A stretch of 64,000 nt of DNA from Flaccisagitta enflata (GCA_965153355.1 OZ231127.1:47554001-47618000); one strand, 5' to 3'; shown: positions 12,609 through 26,153, counted from the stretch's first letter. Notes: a model not told the origin generated them from the sequence alone. Numbers and translations are program-made.

Positions 12609-12811
12609 AACAAGGCCGGAAACACGGCTGGCCAAGTCGCGTGCGGGTGGGCAGGGGCAGTGATGAAATAGACCAGCTAGGCAGTTGGGCAGGAGCTGTA
12701 ACCCCAAAATCGCCCGTAAATGTCGAAAAAGCAAAGTATTACCGACCGACCGACCGACAGACGGACAGACGGACAGAGCGGGTTGTAGAGTCGCGTGCAC
12801 GCGACTAAAAA
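12609..12811 (+). mobile_element. HINE-A1 element, complete
   Basis: It opens AACAAGGCCGGAAACACGGC, then GTCGCGTGCGGGTGGGCAGG. The middle is about 60 bp, with CAGTTGGGCAGGAGC and GTAAATGTCGAAAAAGCAAA, followed by (GACC/GACG)n. It ends GCGGGTTGTAGAG and the hairpin GTCGCGTGCACGCGAC, then TAAAAA. No target duplication is obvious, which fits a rolling-circle type element. Confidence 0.8.
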
Positions 12812-14164
12812 CTGGCTGTGGCAGTGAAAATCTCATATTCAAAAAAAACTGTGTCGTAACTAAAAAAGTTGTACCTTTTTTTTATGCATCGCACTGCATC
12901 TCGGTAAAATGATACCGGTTTTTAACGACAGATGTTTTCACCAAAAAATTTACACAGGAAACCCCAGTTGCAGTAGGAAAAGAGGTTAAAAATTCATTTT
13001 GTCAGAAAAAGTTATCGGTCCAGTAAAACCTCGATTAAGCGTTCAAAAATTATTTTTAATTTATGATGACGATTGTACCTATAAAAAGCAACTTATCTTG
13101 ATGTTGTGACTAAGTTGTCACAGGTAGTAGTGCCCTGGCTTTGTTACACTGACCAAGTCACGGAATTGATTTCTGCTTTGCTGTTGAGCGAACATCCAGA
13201 AGCCATGATTTCAAGAAAAGTATCGGCGTTATTTTTTCCAGTCAGGAAATCAAGTTTTTGTTTGCAAAATCGGAGCTGTTTCATTTTTCTCTTTCAGAGC
13301 TTTTAAATATTTCAAGGAAGACAATATCGTTGCTCAGTAAGGTGATCTTTTCTCTCTAGAGTAAGCCATTTAACGGACTGTTCTAATCAGTTGTTTGTAA
13401 GCCTTATGGTAGATATCGATTTTGCATCATGTTCGCCATAAAGTTCTTGTTTTCAAAACCCATGCACTGGAAAGCCCATTCGATCGAAAACCTTTTTACC
13501 ATTTTTCAAGATCTAATCTAATTTACATTTTTTGTTATTTTCCAGATGTACCTCTTTCATGTACTAAACGCCAAAAAAGAAGAAGAAGAAGACAAAAGTC
13601 TGGGAAGCTTATGGATCTTTTTTTCACGCCCGTTACCCAAATTCTCTTCGCCCTCATACGAGTTGACACACGCAGTTTTTTCTCCTTCCTATCACGTGTC
13701 ACAAACAAACGTAATTTCATATTAAACTAATTGTTTTATGTGATTTTTGGGTCGTTTAGTGAAGGAGGAGCGGCGAGGAAGATGGGTCCATCCCTTTTTC
13801 AAAAGCACCGCCGCTGCACAGTTCGCCAAAATAAAAACGCGTTAACATATCAGCAGCGTGCATTTTGACAATTGTGGGCCCTAATTACATTATCATCTTC
13901 CCCCACAAACGGTCAGACATTCTCTGCCAATTCAAATGAAATATTCAAGGAACTCGGGCAAATATATTTGGCTCTAAGGCAAAATAAGTCATGTCTTTCC
14001 AACACATCGTTTGAGTTCCCATCCTGCGCACAGTGCGCTTTCCCTGTAATTGACATGGGAAAAACTAACGACAATTACGTCATTTTGAATTGTCATTTTT
14101 TGTCTCCCTCTTTGGTCTCCTTTCTCGCTCCTTCCGTCTCCCTCTCTTTTTATCTTTTATCATA
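12812..14164. other. No gene supported
   Basis: Mostly AT-rich. A plus frame at 13422-13730 includes an AG splice-acceptor-like TTATTTTCCAG at about 13548 and a run of Lys/Arg codons, but nothing links it to an exon partner. A TRNA-like or other RNA gene was not found. Confidence 0.45.
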
Positions 14165-14416
<252 letters not shown>

Positions 14417-14543
14417 AAATCATTACGTTCCGTCTAAGGGACTAAGCAAGAGGGATATGCGCCACATTTAAGTGAAAATTGTGGGAAGATAGTTAACGTA
14501 GTTAATATTACTCCGGTACCATGAAATTTTAACTAGAGGTAGC

Positions 14544-15058
14544 TTTTTGGGCAGCGGCCCCGAAGGGGACGACGTCCTGTAGAACACGGGGGACTTTTGT
14601 TCGTTCGTTCATTTGTCCGTTTGTTCGTCCCCCCCCAACCCGCCATTCTTTCATCTTTTTGTCAATTTCTCATTTTATTCGATGGGAATTCTACATTTTT
14701 TTCATTTTTCATCAAATTCCCATACTATTCAATGGGAATTCTATATTTGCTTTAATTATTGTCAATTTTCCATGCTATTTAATAGGAATTCTACATTTCC
14801 TCAAACCTAATTGTGCAGAAGTCCCCCTGTATTCATGCTATTCAATGGGAATCCAATAGTTTCCCGTTATTTGTCAATTTCCCATGTTATTCAATAGGAA
14901 ATCTACATTTCCTCAAACCCAATTGTGCATAAGTCCCCATATGTTCTACAGGACATTGTCCCCTTTGGGGCCGCTGCCCTGCTAACCATCACTTGCAATG
15001 ATAAACATACAAAGCAGGGCAACGGGTATCGCTGACCACATATTGCCCTTGGGCGACT
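14544..15058 (+). mobile_element. HINE-B element (B2) with minisatellite core
   Basis: The left end is TTTTTGGGCAGCGGCCCCGA and GTCCTGTAGAACAC, then a TTCG/GTCC tetranucleotide stretch. The core repeats a segment of about 59 bp containing CTATTCAATGGGAATTCTAC. The right side has the inverted match TGTTCTACAGGACATTGTCC and GGGGCCGCTGCCCTGCT, then AGCAGGGCAACGGGTATCGC and GACCACATATTGCCCTTGGG. TGCCCTGCT and AGCAGGGCA can pair as a hairpin near the end. Confidence 0.8.
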
Positions 15059-15398
15059 GGTTAGTAATATTTTCATTTAGTGTTATTATTGTTGTAATTC
15101 AGTCATAATTCAGTTTATGGCGTAATTCAGCCAAGACGTTGAAATTTCAACGTCAACATGTTACTGATTTTAACTGCTTTAAAAACTTCTTTGATAGGCA
15201 TTTTACCAGGACCCTGAGTATCAGAGAGTGAGCAAAATTGACTGACAATCATGCAAAGTAATTTGAGTGACTAAAGCAGAGTTTTTGGCCCCAAGAAGGT
15301 GCAATACTAGATAAACTCACAAAGAATAAAAGCATGGAGAAACAGACTACGTACATCGTAATTTGGCTCTATAGAATACATAAACACACACATACCCC
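15059..15398. other. No gene; small perfect palindrome
   Basis: No gene found. A perfect 20-bp palindrome, GACGTTGAAATTTCAACGTC, lies at about 15135-15154. Confidence 0.6.
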
Positions 15399-15554
<156 letters not shown>

Positions 15555-15708
15555 TTAGGTTGGGGCTGTGCATCCACTTTTTGGGGGTCTAACAAAAGCT
15601 TCTTCACTGTTACTTAATCATGTATCATGCTACTTTAAATCGTGAGAAATCCTGAGTGGAAGAAAGGCCAGAGTTGTGTATGATTCTTTTTTTGTTTTTG
15701 TTTTTTTT

Positions 15709-15790
15709 TTTTAGTCGCGTGCTACGCGACTCTACACCCCGCTATGTCGGTCGGTCGGTCGGTCTGGTATAGAATTGCGTGTCCGCAAGA
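15709..15790 (-). mobile_element. HINE-A element, hairpin end only
   Basis: TTTTTTAGTCGCGTGCTACG and CGACTCTACACCCCGC, then (GGTC)n, then TATAGAATTGCGTGTCCGCA. The last words look like the hairpin end of a second, A2-type copy, so this may be two truncated elements joined head to tail. Confidence 0.65.
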
Positions 15791-16285
15791 ACTTTGATCA
15801 GAATGTAAGGAGATCCGCTAAGTGAATCAATCTTCGAGGAATCGGTAATATCTCGTATATTCGTCGCAATAAAGCCAATGTGAATAAGACGTGAAATAAA
15901 TTTCTGTGATTTGGCGTAGTTCTCAGAGTAGACATCTCCTACTTCCTTCCCACCCCCAACCCCCCCCCCACCCCCCCCCCCCAAAAAAAAAGGAAATCTC
16001 TTGAAAAACCATGAAAATCATGCAATACTTTTTTTAAAAATTTTCAATAACATTGTGCACACGATCAGATGAAAACATCTCTAGGGCCTTAGATGGATCT
16101 CTGCTAACGTCAACGCGTCATATGGAATCCAGAGCTGAGCAACTTCTTCTATCAAACGGGTATCGAGTTTCTCATGCACTCGAAACAAAGAATAACAGAA
16201 TAAAGGATCATTGAGGACAATCCTAACATATCTTTCGTGCATGTGACTTTATAATTTTGCCAGCCATCAGTTCCTGGCCGAGATG
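15791..16285. other. No gene seen
   Basis: Unique-looking sequence with a C-rich homopolymer stretch at 15955-15985. Confidence 0.55.
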
Positions 16286-16384
16286 ACTAAAGGGGTTTTC
16301 GCATCGGAAAAATTATTGAGATATTACATAGGAAATATCTAGATAAAATCTTGATATCAAGCCCAATGCGACAACCCCTTTAGT
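16286..16384. repeat. 99-bp hairpin with inverted ends
   Basis: ACTAAAGGGGTTTTCGCAT pairs with ATGCGACAACCCCTTTAGT, one mismatch, at the two ends of a 99-bp segment. It could be a tiny MITE. No clear target duplication was seen. Confidence 0.65.
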
Positions 16385-16388
16385 AATA

Positions 16389-16500
16389 GCAAGACTGGAT
16401 ACACGGCCAATAGGTATTCGCTTGCGTCTGGGCAGGGGCGTTAATGCAGATTGGTAAGGGCTGTACTGCTAGTAGGTGAGGGCTGTATTGTGGGCTGTGT
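16389..16500 (+). mobile_element. HINE-A element, 5' fragment
   Basis: ACTGGATACACGGCCAATAG and CGCTTGCGTCTGGGCAGGGG give the 5' end of an A-type copy; the rest, with repeated GGTAAGGGCTGTA-like words, does not reach a hairpin. Confidence 0.55.
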
Positions 16501-16597
16501 GTAATATGTGTGTGATGTGGTCTGTAATGTGGGCCATTTTTTAATTAAATGGGCGGATTTCGCGAGCGAAGTAACCGTTAATCTGGCCTTTGTCGAG

Positions 16598-16824
16598 AAC
16601 AAGGCCGGATACACGGCTACCCCAGTCGCGTGCGGGTGGGCAGGGGCCATATTTGAGGTCAGTGGAACATTTGGGTAGGAGCATTAAGGCCAAACCCCCA
16701 TTAACGCCGAAAAAGTAAAATGTGACGGACGGATCGACAGACGGACGGACCGACAGACCGACGGACGGACCGACGGACGGACCGACAAAGTGGGCTGTAG
16801 AGTCGCGTAGCACGCGACTAAAAA
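16598..16824 (+). mobile_element. HINE-A1 element, complete
   Basis: AACAAGGCCGGATACACGGC, CCCCAGTCGCGTGCGGGTGG, GCCATATTTGAGGTCA, TTTGGGCAGGAGCATTAAGG, GTAAAATGTGACGG, a 60-bp (GACG/GACC) tract, GTGGGCTGTAGAG, then the hairpin GTCGCGTAGCACGCGAC and TAAAAA. This is a near-consensus copy. Confidence 0.85.
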
Positions 16825-17063
16825 GACGACCCCATCCATAGTTTTATCATCGGTGTAGATACATTCATCTGATCAAAGCAGTCTCATCATTATATTAACA
16901 TTCAAGAATAAAGCGAAAATGTTTTCTTTACAAATCGGCCCTTCGCATGGCTTTAGTCCACTAACTGAAAGTCATAAACTGATAACCTATACACATATAT
17001 CTACGGTCTAATCATATCAAGATTGTTATTATTGAAAATACAAGAGAAACAACCCATACGGCC

Positions 17064-17173
<110 letters not shown>

Positions 17174-17477
17174 TGCGTCTATACGAGTTATTCATGAGAC
17201 GTTGACCTGCGACCCGGCTTTTGGACACACCGGCGAGTGTGTGTACGTAGTCAAATATCAGCTGATAATTAATGATGTTTTCGTAAATTTGTGTAGAAGA
17301 GGGCCAAAATTTGATGACGTAAGAAAATAAAAAGATTGAATGAATCGTTACGCTTGACAAATGAAAAAAATGAGGGTGTGCATGTGTGATTTGTGTCAGT
17401 GAGTGAGTTTTTTCTTCGTTTTCTTCATGTACCTCATACTATATCATGTGGAATGATCTTGTTATTTAAGTCATCAT

Positions 17478-17608
17478 CATCGTCGTCGTCGTCGTCGTCG
17501 TCGGCGTCGTCGAAGTCGTTGTGATCGTTGTTGTCGTCAACATCGTCGTCGTCGTTGTGATCGTTGTTGTCGTCAACGTCGTCGTCTTCGTCGCCGTTGT
17601 AGTCGTCA
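17478..17608. repeat. (GTC)n trinucleotide repeat
   Basis: GTC units with a nested longer repeat containing GTTGTGATCGTTGTTGTCGT twice. It would encode poly-Asp on the minus strand but there is no supporting gene context. Related GTC/GTT sequence resumes at 19031 on the far side of the foldback element. Confidence 0.9.
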
Positions 17609-19030
<1,422 letters not shown>

Positions 19031-19035
19031 CGTCA

Positions 19036-19535
19036 TGGTCGTCATTGTTATTGTTGTTGTCATCATGGTTTTGACACAGAGCGAATAAACCATCGGTTAA
19101 CCGCGGTTATTGCCGCATCTGTCGGCAAAGATGCGCTTCATGAAAGCGACACCGTCAGGAATTAAGAAAGATGGTTGGTTCTGATCTTGACTATTCAATT
19201 TATGCGTCAATAAAGGAGGCAACATACCCACCTGCCTCAGCGATTCCCGATGCCCCTTGGTCAGTGTACAAGTAGGGATCGGGCGTGCCAATATACAAAA
19301 CATCAATCTATGGGAGTACCACGCTAGGACAACATGGGGTTACTAATTTGAAGGACTATATCATTTACATGTTTAGGTCGACATTACGCTTTTTTTTCCG
19401 TGATCGCTTCCAGCTGTTAAATAGCTGGAACATTAGCAAAGAAAACACTCTTGATCAGGCCTCTTGATTTTGGAGCAGCGCCGCTTCTCGGCAGAGAGAG
19501 GGAGATGTCGGCAGGTCTCAAAGATGTGAAAAGAA
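19036..19535. other. No supported gene; one coding-looking stretch
   Basis: A plus frame of about 47 codons closes at TAG 19269-19271 and has an AG acceptor-like GTCAG at about 19154-19158. Its composition is coding-like, but no partner exon or homology could be named, so it is left unannotated as a gene. Confidence 0.35.
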
Positions 19536-19582
19536 GAGGAGGAGAAGAAGAAGAAGAAGAAGAAGAAGAAGAAGAAGAAGAA

Positions 19583-19627
<45 letters not shown>
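19536..19627. repeat. (GAA)n trinucleotide repeat
   Basis: About 90 bp of GAA units with one GAG interruption. Confidence 0.95.
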
Positions 19628-20336
19628 CAAAGAAAAGGAAAAAGACAAAGAAAGAAAAAGACAAAGAAGGAGGAGATCAAAATGGAAAGAATAGTTATTG
19701 CAGTCAGCATTGATATCATTTGCATATAGTAGTTTTATGATGACTGCCCTTATGTAACTTAGTAGAGTTGAAAGACTGTGAGTTTGATTTAAACATATCA
19801 AAAGAACTTTATCCTTAATGTTGTACACTAAAAAAAGTAAAATCTTATTTGCATGTAAAACTAATCAACATTGTTATGTGTTTCATGTAGCCATCCACCA
19901 AAAAAAGGATAGTGATGATACAAATATTGAAAAAAAACCACTTAGTTCTGAAATGGTTTTTCGCATCACTGTATAAGCGCGCCGCACAGGAAGTGAGAGT
20001 CAGCGTTGGCTTTACAGGGATTTGTGGGTTGGCTCAGTCGCCAAACTAGATACTTTGTATCTAGATCCGGATACTTTTTAGGGGTGCCTAGATATTAAAA
20101 CAGTTATTTAGATATTGGATACTAATCTGGATATTTTTGAGGAAAAAATTTAGATACTTCAGCTTTAATCTAGATAATAAAAAATTATTTGGCTGAATAT
20201 GCTTTGCTCCTTTTTTCAAGGTAATGGAATTAAAATCCAGGCTAATTAACTTTATAACTTGGCTAAGTATGTATAAACCATATATGTAGGTACATATTAA
20301 AGTTTACTTATTGAAAAATGCAAATTTGGTCATAAC

Positions 20337-20504
20337 TTTTTAGTCGCAGACACGCAACTCTACACCCTGCTATGTTGGTCGGTAAGTCAGTAGGTTGGTT
20401 GGTATGTCGGTCCATCTGTCACATTTTTGAATTCTGAGCAGTTTTCACGTTACTGCTCCTGCCCAACCGTCAGCGACTGGATTGCTGTGTATTCGGCTTT
20501 GTTT
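20337..20504 (-). mobile_element. HINE-A element, decayed
   Basis: TTTTAGTCGCAGACACGCAA, CTCTACACCCTGCTATG, GGTCGGT units, CACATTTTTGAATT, TTACTGCTCCTGCCCAACCG, GCGACTGGATTGCTGTGTAT, TCGGCTTTGTT. The full order of family A in reverse, with several substitutions. Confidence 0.75.
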
Positions 20505-20562
20505 TTTGGGCAATATTGCTTCTATCTAACTATCAACTGGCATATTGGCCAAGCATTCAGTG

Positions 20563-20704
20563 TTTTTAGTCGCGGACACGCGACTCTACACCTTGCCATG
20601 TTGGTCGGTCCGTCTATTGGTCACATTTTTGAATTTTAAGCGGTTTTGGCGTTACTGCTCTTACCAAACTGTCTGCGACTGGATTGCCGTGTATCCGGCC
20701 TTAT
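20563..20704 (-). mobile_element. HINE-A element
   Basis: TTTTTAGTCGCGGACACGCG, ACTCTACACCTTGCCATG, GTCC-type tract, GCGTTACTGCTCTTACCAAA, TGCGACTGGATTGCCGTG, TATCCGGCCTTATT. It lies only about 60 bp from the copy at 20337 and has the same orientation. Confidence 0.78.
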
Positions 20705-21712
20705 TTGAATCTATGAAAGACTCTCATAAAAAAAAAAACATTAGAATAAATGATGTAAAATAAGTTTATTCCATGTTACTTTGCATTTTGTCTTTATGGT
20801 TTTCCTTATGAGCAAAGGCCCCAAATTGCTAATGGCATCACAAACCATTTTTTCAGTCACCTGCTATGCAACTGTATAATCCACTTAGACAGTCCATTTA
20901 TTGGTCCATCCACTATTTATTTGTAATGTTTTTTTTTGCAGTTTTTGGCCCCATTGCTCTTGCCCAAATATTCTAGTGACTTCAAATACCAGCCCATGAG
21001 CATGCAACTTAGGTAGCTATGCATATGTATCTGGCCATGTTATAAATAAAGTGTAGACAAAATATTTGGGACCAATCATAACTTTCCAACCAGTCTCACC
21101 CACGTTGTATCAAATCTAATGTTACTTCTAAGGGCTGGCTTTGTATATCAAGTTATCTTAATTTCCATACTTGTTTGATTGATTATACCGCTATTTACTT
21201 TATTTTCAATGATTTATCTTATTGTCAAATATAAGACATAGAAAAAGCTGGAGGCTGAAATAATTTTTCACATTTTCACTCAATTATGAGAAAGGTAGCG
21301 GCCATGAGAGACAAAAAACTAAACAAATCTCTATTCATAATGTACAAAGAAATTCACTGCTATTACAATTAAAAGCTCTGTTAGTGTTGAATGGCCCAGT
21401 CTTTGCTCAAACTATCTCAGCTTTAATATGTTATGAGCTCCAAAGTTAGGCTACACATAAAAAATTTCTCAACATGGTTCTTGAACCAAATGATTCATTG
21501 CGACATCTTCTACTTATTTCAATCTTTTATAGAACTTCATCTAGTTTTCTTTTTTTGCTTGACATAATTAGTATACACATTGATATCTGTAATAAATCAT
21601 TATTTGGATACTCATCTAGATACTAGCGAAAAAATCTAGATACTTTCTGGATACTTTTAGGAGCTCTTTCAGATACTTGGCCTCCGCTGCATTTGGCGAC
21701 CGAGTGGGTTGG

Positions 21713-22049
21713 TGCCAGTCCCGAGCAAACTAACCACGTTGCAGTAATGGAATATGGATTGATGACTATGAAATGGCAGCCCCTTTTATCATTCACTGAC
21801 CCCCACTCTCAAGTTAAGTCGGCAGCGCTCAGGGAGAAGTTTTTGTTTGTCGGCAGAAAAGAACAATCAAGAGGCCTGCTCTTGATTCAACCACAGCCAT
21901 GAAAGACCAAAATAAAATGATGGGAATCAAAAAACATTTGTGGACCCGGCATGACGCCGGCAATCTCTGCCTCATATATTTCCATAGCGTTCTCTGTGGC
22001 CAAAACCTTTTTCCCCTCTGTGTCACCTCTGCCATGTATGACCTCCCAC
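21713..22049. other. No gene seen
   Basis: Flank of the hAT-like insertion; no repeat or coding feature recognised. Confidence 0.5.
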
Positions 22050-22303
22050 GAGGACACGTGTAACCCCCCCCCCCACGACGCCCCGCGGTGACACGTCTAA
22101 GCCCCCCCCCCACTCCGCCCCGCAGGAACATGTTCACCCCCCCCCCCTACGACGACCTGCGGGAACTCGTCTAACCCCCCCACGACACCCCGCGGGAACA
22201 CGTCTAAGCTCCCCCCCCACGACGCCTCGCAGGAAGATGTCTAACCCCCCCCCCACGACACCCCGCAGGAACATGTCTAACCCCCCCTACGACGCCCCGC
22301 GGG
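22050..22303. repeat. GC-rich minisatellite, about seven copies
   Basis: A unit of 35-40 bp built on CCCCACGACGCCCCGCGGGA, ACACGTCTAA and a poly-C spacer. The spacer length varies between copies, as expected for slippage in C runs. Confidence 0.9.
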
Positions 22304-22527
22304 CCAAAACAGGAAATGGATTTGACACGACTGGTCGATTTTTTACGCTCCACTGTGATTGCCAGCACCCATCTTTCTCTCCTTATAGCATGCGACATAC
22401 ACCACGGAAAACGAACTGTTATTTCATACATTCACTATGACAGGCAAACATGTACCATCATTGATTGTACATTACGCCGATTGCATCCCGGGACTTTGCT
22501 GAATCGGTCCTGTGCGCCCCCTTCATA

Positions 22528-22756
22528 ATGTGACACTCACGATTTCATTTCAAATAAGCCAATGCGCAGCTTGCTACTCTGATGGGAACCTTTTTTAGGC
22601 TCAATTTGAAATTAACAGAGAAAATAAAAGGATTTTCTTAAGGGGATTTTTTCCCATTGATTTCAATGTAAACTTTAAACGGACCCTAAAAAAGGTTCCC
22701 ATCAAGCTAGAGAGCTGCGCAACGGCTCATTTGAAATGAAATTGTGAATGTCACAT
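22528..22756. mobile_element. TA-flanked inverted-repeat MITE
   Basis: Left ATGTGACACTCACGATTTCA with ATTTCAAATAAGCC; right, in reverse, ATGTGACATTCACAATTTCA with TTTCAAATGAGCC. TGATGGGAACCTTTTTTAGG occurs in both arms as an inverted pair. The element is 229 bp and TA flanks both ends, so it is probably a Tc1/mariner-type MITE. Confidence 0.78.
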
Positions 22757-22758
22757 TA

Positions 22759-23473
22759 TTGAGACTTCGATTTCCTTCATCCTCCTTTCTATCGTTTGCG
22801 TAGTCGAACTACCCGAAGAATATTTCTTTATTTATTCATCTTTCGGAAAATTTCCTCGCCGTCGTAAGGAATTTCGTAAGAGCGCCCGAGTCTTCTACGC
22901 GTTTCAAGTATGGTCGTGTTTTGGTCTTATGGAGAGTGAAGGGGGCGCATAATAGCGAATCAGCAAGGTCCCGGGATGAAATCGGCGTATTGTACATTGT
23001 ACCCCGGGGTAATGGTGGTAGTTCATTACCGGTCGCGTGTGAGTAACCAGAAATCTGCTCGCGAACATTAAATGACGTGATAATTACATAACTGACCTTA
23101 AAAAATGACTCAAAACTTTTGAGTAAAAAGGTTATGATACCAAAATTTAGTGGACAAAATTCAATATGGTTATGTTCATTCGTAAAAGACTGACAGACAT
23201 ACCAAGGTGTCGAGTCGTGTATGCCACTAAAAAGAAGGGAAGAAAAAGACAAGCAAACAACTTCCTCCTTTCCTCGTGCGCAATTCTGCAAAAGCCTGCA
23301 ACTGACAGAATAAAAAAAATGTGTTGACAAATTTTGTTAATACGCCAACGCACGCGCAACCGCCCCCCCCCCGGCCCTCCATCCCCCTTTCTTCCCAATC
23401 TGTTTCCTATATCAGGAGAGTGAACACGAAATGACAGTGTTTGCGTTTTATGCTTTAGTAATAGCTCCATGAT
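22759..23473. other. No gene supported
   Basis: A 164-codon minus frame (22836-23330) is open but has no recognisable domain or start context. CCCCCCCC lies near 23364. Confidence 0.45.
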
Positions 23474-23605
23474 AAGGAGGCCAAAAAGGTAGGCCGTGGC
23501 CGTGTGGATCGTCGAACAAATGCGTTACCGACCAACAGACAGACAGATCGACCGACCGACCAACGGACACAGCCAGTTATAGAGGTGCTTTGGCGCACCT
23601 AAAAA
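23474..23605 (+). mobile_element. HINE-C element (C2)
   Basis: AAGGAGGCCAAAAAGGTAGG, CCGTGTGGATCGTCGAACAA, ATGCGTTACCGACC, GACA/GACC tract, CAGCCAGTTATAGAG, and the terminal hairpin GGTGCTTTGGCGCACC then TAAAAA. Confidence 0.75.
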
Positions 23606-23686
23606 GCTAACAAGAAATCTTGCAAAGAAACGTAAAAAATTCAACTCAAAATTTTACTAAGTTTGAGAGCTTTTCAATTTCATGGT

Positions 23687-25769
23687 CTAGTCCAGGATTT
23701 AAAGAAAAGGGCTCGGCGACTGTGGAAGAAAGCCTGAAAATTTGCATACAGGGTCAGTTTTTTGTGCTGAAGAAGACTAGATGGGGTACACATCTGATTT
23801 TTTAGTGTACCCCATAAAAAAACGCATTTTTTTCAAAAAAATAACTTTGAAGTTGCACTGACGCCAAACGAATTGACCGATCACCATAGAATTTTAAGTG
23901 AAGAAAAATATGCCTTTTTTCTACTTGCATGCAAAATTTCAGCCATATCGGTTTAGTAGAAGCGGAGATATTGTTGTTTAAAGTCTAGGCCTATTTTCAA
24001 AAAAAGGGCTATGTTTCAATTTTGGAGTAAATTTATGGTTTTTTGAGCTACAAGTCTGATATTCGTTTTATACATCTATTTTACCCCGATTTACTCTAAA
24101 GCAAAAGAAATTAAAACAATTCCATGTTTTTTTTATATTTTTGGTCAAAAAACCAAAAAAGGCTAGTTCTATGAAAATATTAAAATTATTGGCGCTCACT
24201 TTGAGAATCAATTGTCATCAAGTATACAAACTTATTCCCAAACTTTCAGAGGGGTATGTCAACCCAAAGAGACAAAAAATCTTTTCAAAGTTTAGAAAAA
24301 AAAATCCCAAAATCTTGCATTTTTGGATTTCCTGGGACATTTGGTTATGACAGTGGTCTTCCGAAGGCAACATTTGTGTTTCATCGGGGGCCAAAACAAA
24401 GAAATGAAAATCTGTAAAACTGAATGATTATAATGAAATAATCATTGAAATAAGTCACAATAGATATTTTTTTGCATGCTTTGTACTTATCAACAAAAAA
24501 GAACCTAATTAAGATAAAAATGATGAAGAAAATTTACTGCGAATTACTAAAAATTTCATTTTTGGTCAGTGACCAAGGGGCGGTTGAAATTATAAATTTG
24601 CATAGAAAATGAAAAAATGAAAAACATAGTTCTCCTTAAAAATCATTTACAAAGAGAACTATGTTTTTGGAAATGCAAAACTTCTTTTCATTAGAGAGTA
24701 ATATAATTTCAACAACAGGCAAGACTAGAAAAATGTAATCAAGATTTTATAAAAATCCTTGATTCTCTTGACTATTTTCAGGTGAATTGCATAGTTAAAA
24801 TTACTTTTGAGGTCCAAATATGATAAAAATGTATACATCAAGTGTCTTTAGAGACAATTTGTCTTCTTAAAGCATTTGAGGATCATCATTATCCTGATAC
24901 TGATGCAAAAAGTATGGTGAAACGCTTGATTTTCCTTCAAAAAATTGTCGTCTTATGCTACGGCCAAACGCTTCAAGCAATTTACCTAAAATTTTGTATG
25001 CAAGTCCCTATATGTAAGGGGAATATCTGAGCTAAATTTCAGCTAATTATTCAAACATTGAATTTTTTCATATATCACAGAGGGTAAAAAAATGCTAAAT
25101 TTTGGTATTTATGCTTTAGACTTTGAAATTTTTTTGTCCTTTGGGGTTGACATACCCCTCTAAAAGTTTGGGAATAAGTTGGTACACTTGATGATGATTG
25201 ATTCCCAAAGTGAGCGCCAATAATTTCAATATTTTCCTAGAACTAGCCTTTTTCAAAAATCAGGCCCTAATTCTGAAACTCAATTTTTTGTTTTTTTTAG
25301 CCAAAAATATAAAAAAAACATGGAATTTTTTCAATTTCTTTTGTTTTTAAAGTAAATTAGGGTAAAATAGATTCTTAAAACCGATATCGGACTTTTAGCT
25401 CAAAGAAACAAAATTTTACCTCAAAATTGAAACATAGCCCTTTTTTAAAAAATAGGCCTAGACTTTAAACAACAATATCTCCGCTTCTACCTAACCGATT
25501 TGGCTGAAATTTTGCATGCAAGTAGAAAAAATGCATATTTTTCTTCACCAAAAATTCTATGAGGATGGGTCAATTTGTTTGGCGTCAATGCAACTTCAAA
25601 GTTTTTTTTTTGAAAAAAATGCGTTTTTTTATGGGGTACACTAAAAAATCAGACGTGTACCCCATCTAGTCTTCTTCAGCACGAAAAACTGTCCCTGTAT
25701 GCAAAATTTCAGGCTTTCTTCCAAAGTCGCCAAGATCTATTCTTTTATTCCTTTTAGAGACTGGACTAG
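23687..25769. repeat. Large foldback element, arms of about 640 bp
   Basis: The left arm runs from CTAGTCCAG at 23687 to about 24300 and the right arm from about 25120 to CTGGACTAG at 25769. Landmarks seen in both arms, reversed, are AGAAAGCCTGAAA, GAAGAAGACTAGATGGGGTA, GTGTACCCCATAAAAAAACG, AACTTTGAAGTTGCA, GGCGCTCACTTTG and AGAGGGGTATGTCAACCC. Arms differ by scattered substitutions, roughly 10 percent by eye. The loop contains hairpin module P3. No transposase frame and no clear target duplication were seen. Confidence 0.85.
24583..24712. repeat. Palindromic hairpin module (P3)
   Basis: Outer arms TTGAAATTATAAATTTGCAT and ATATAATTTCAA, inner arms AAAACATAGTTCTC and GAGAACTATGTTTT around a loop at about 24638-24654. 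It is placed at the centre of the 2-kb foldback element. Confidence 0.75.
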
Positions 25770-26153
25770 TCGTAATCAATGAAGCGACGTTGATAACTCA
25801 AGACGACGAGTTTAAGACTTTAAGGATGTCACTTTCTGTCGGGGTACAGATCTACAGAGCTCAATGATAAGAGTCACTAACACTGAGAGACTGATGAGAG
25901 TCTGAGACTCTGAGATGACTGACAATATTGACTAAACAGTCAAAAACTCGCCAAATTCGCCAGAGAAACGCGGCCGCGCGCGGTATGATTTTTAGCCAAC
26001 GAAAGAAGGGGGAAAAATAAGAGAGAAAGAAAGAAAAAAAAAGGGGAAAAAAAAAGAAGAATATCGGCAAGTTGAGGCGACATCATAATCTAGAGGAGAT
26101 TTATTGCCGCGTGTGAGCGAAGGACATCACGGCCGAGAAAAGCAAGTAGCCAG
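25770..26153. other. No gene seen
   Basis: Repeated GAGACT/CTGAGA words around 25870-25920 and a purine run near 26025-26060. Nothing coding. Confidence 0.5.

Larger units (their letters stand above)
20033..21704. mobile_element. hAT-like TIR element hosting nested HINEs
   Basis: The ends CTCAGTCGCCAAA and TTTGGCGACCGAG are inverted with one mismatch. The 8-bp TGGGTTGG is duplicated exactly on both sides (20025-20032 and 21705-21712), the length used by hAT transposases. TAGATACTT-type words recur just inside both ends. There is no transposase frame in 1672 bp. Two minus-strand HINE-A copies and a decayed third (about 20855-21045) sit inside, so they inserted into it or were captured. Confidence 0.75.

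Noticed and set aside
16598-16824. Classical Helitron with CTRR terminus
   Set aside because: The hairpin lies directly at the end followed by TAAAAA, without the usual 10-12 bp gap before CTRR; a Helentron-derived (HINE-like) origin fits better but is itself an inference.
19097-19306. Coding-looking frames on both strands near 19.2 kb
   Set aside because: The plus frame of about 47 codons has protein-like composition and an AG upstream, but no polypyrimidine tract or second exon could be matched.
22836-23330. 164-codon minus-strand frame
   Set aside because: No domain, no start context and no splice-linked partner; its length is compatible with chance.
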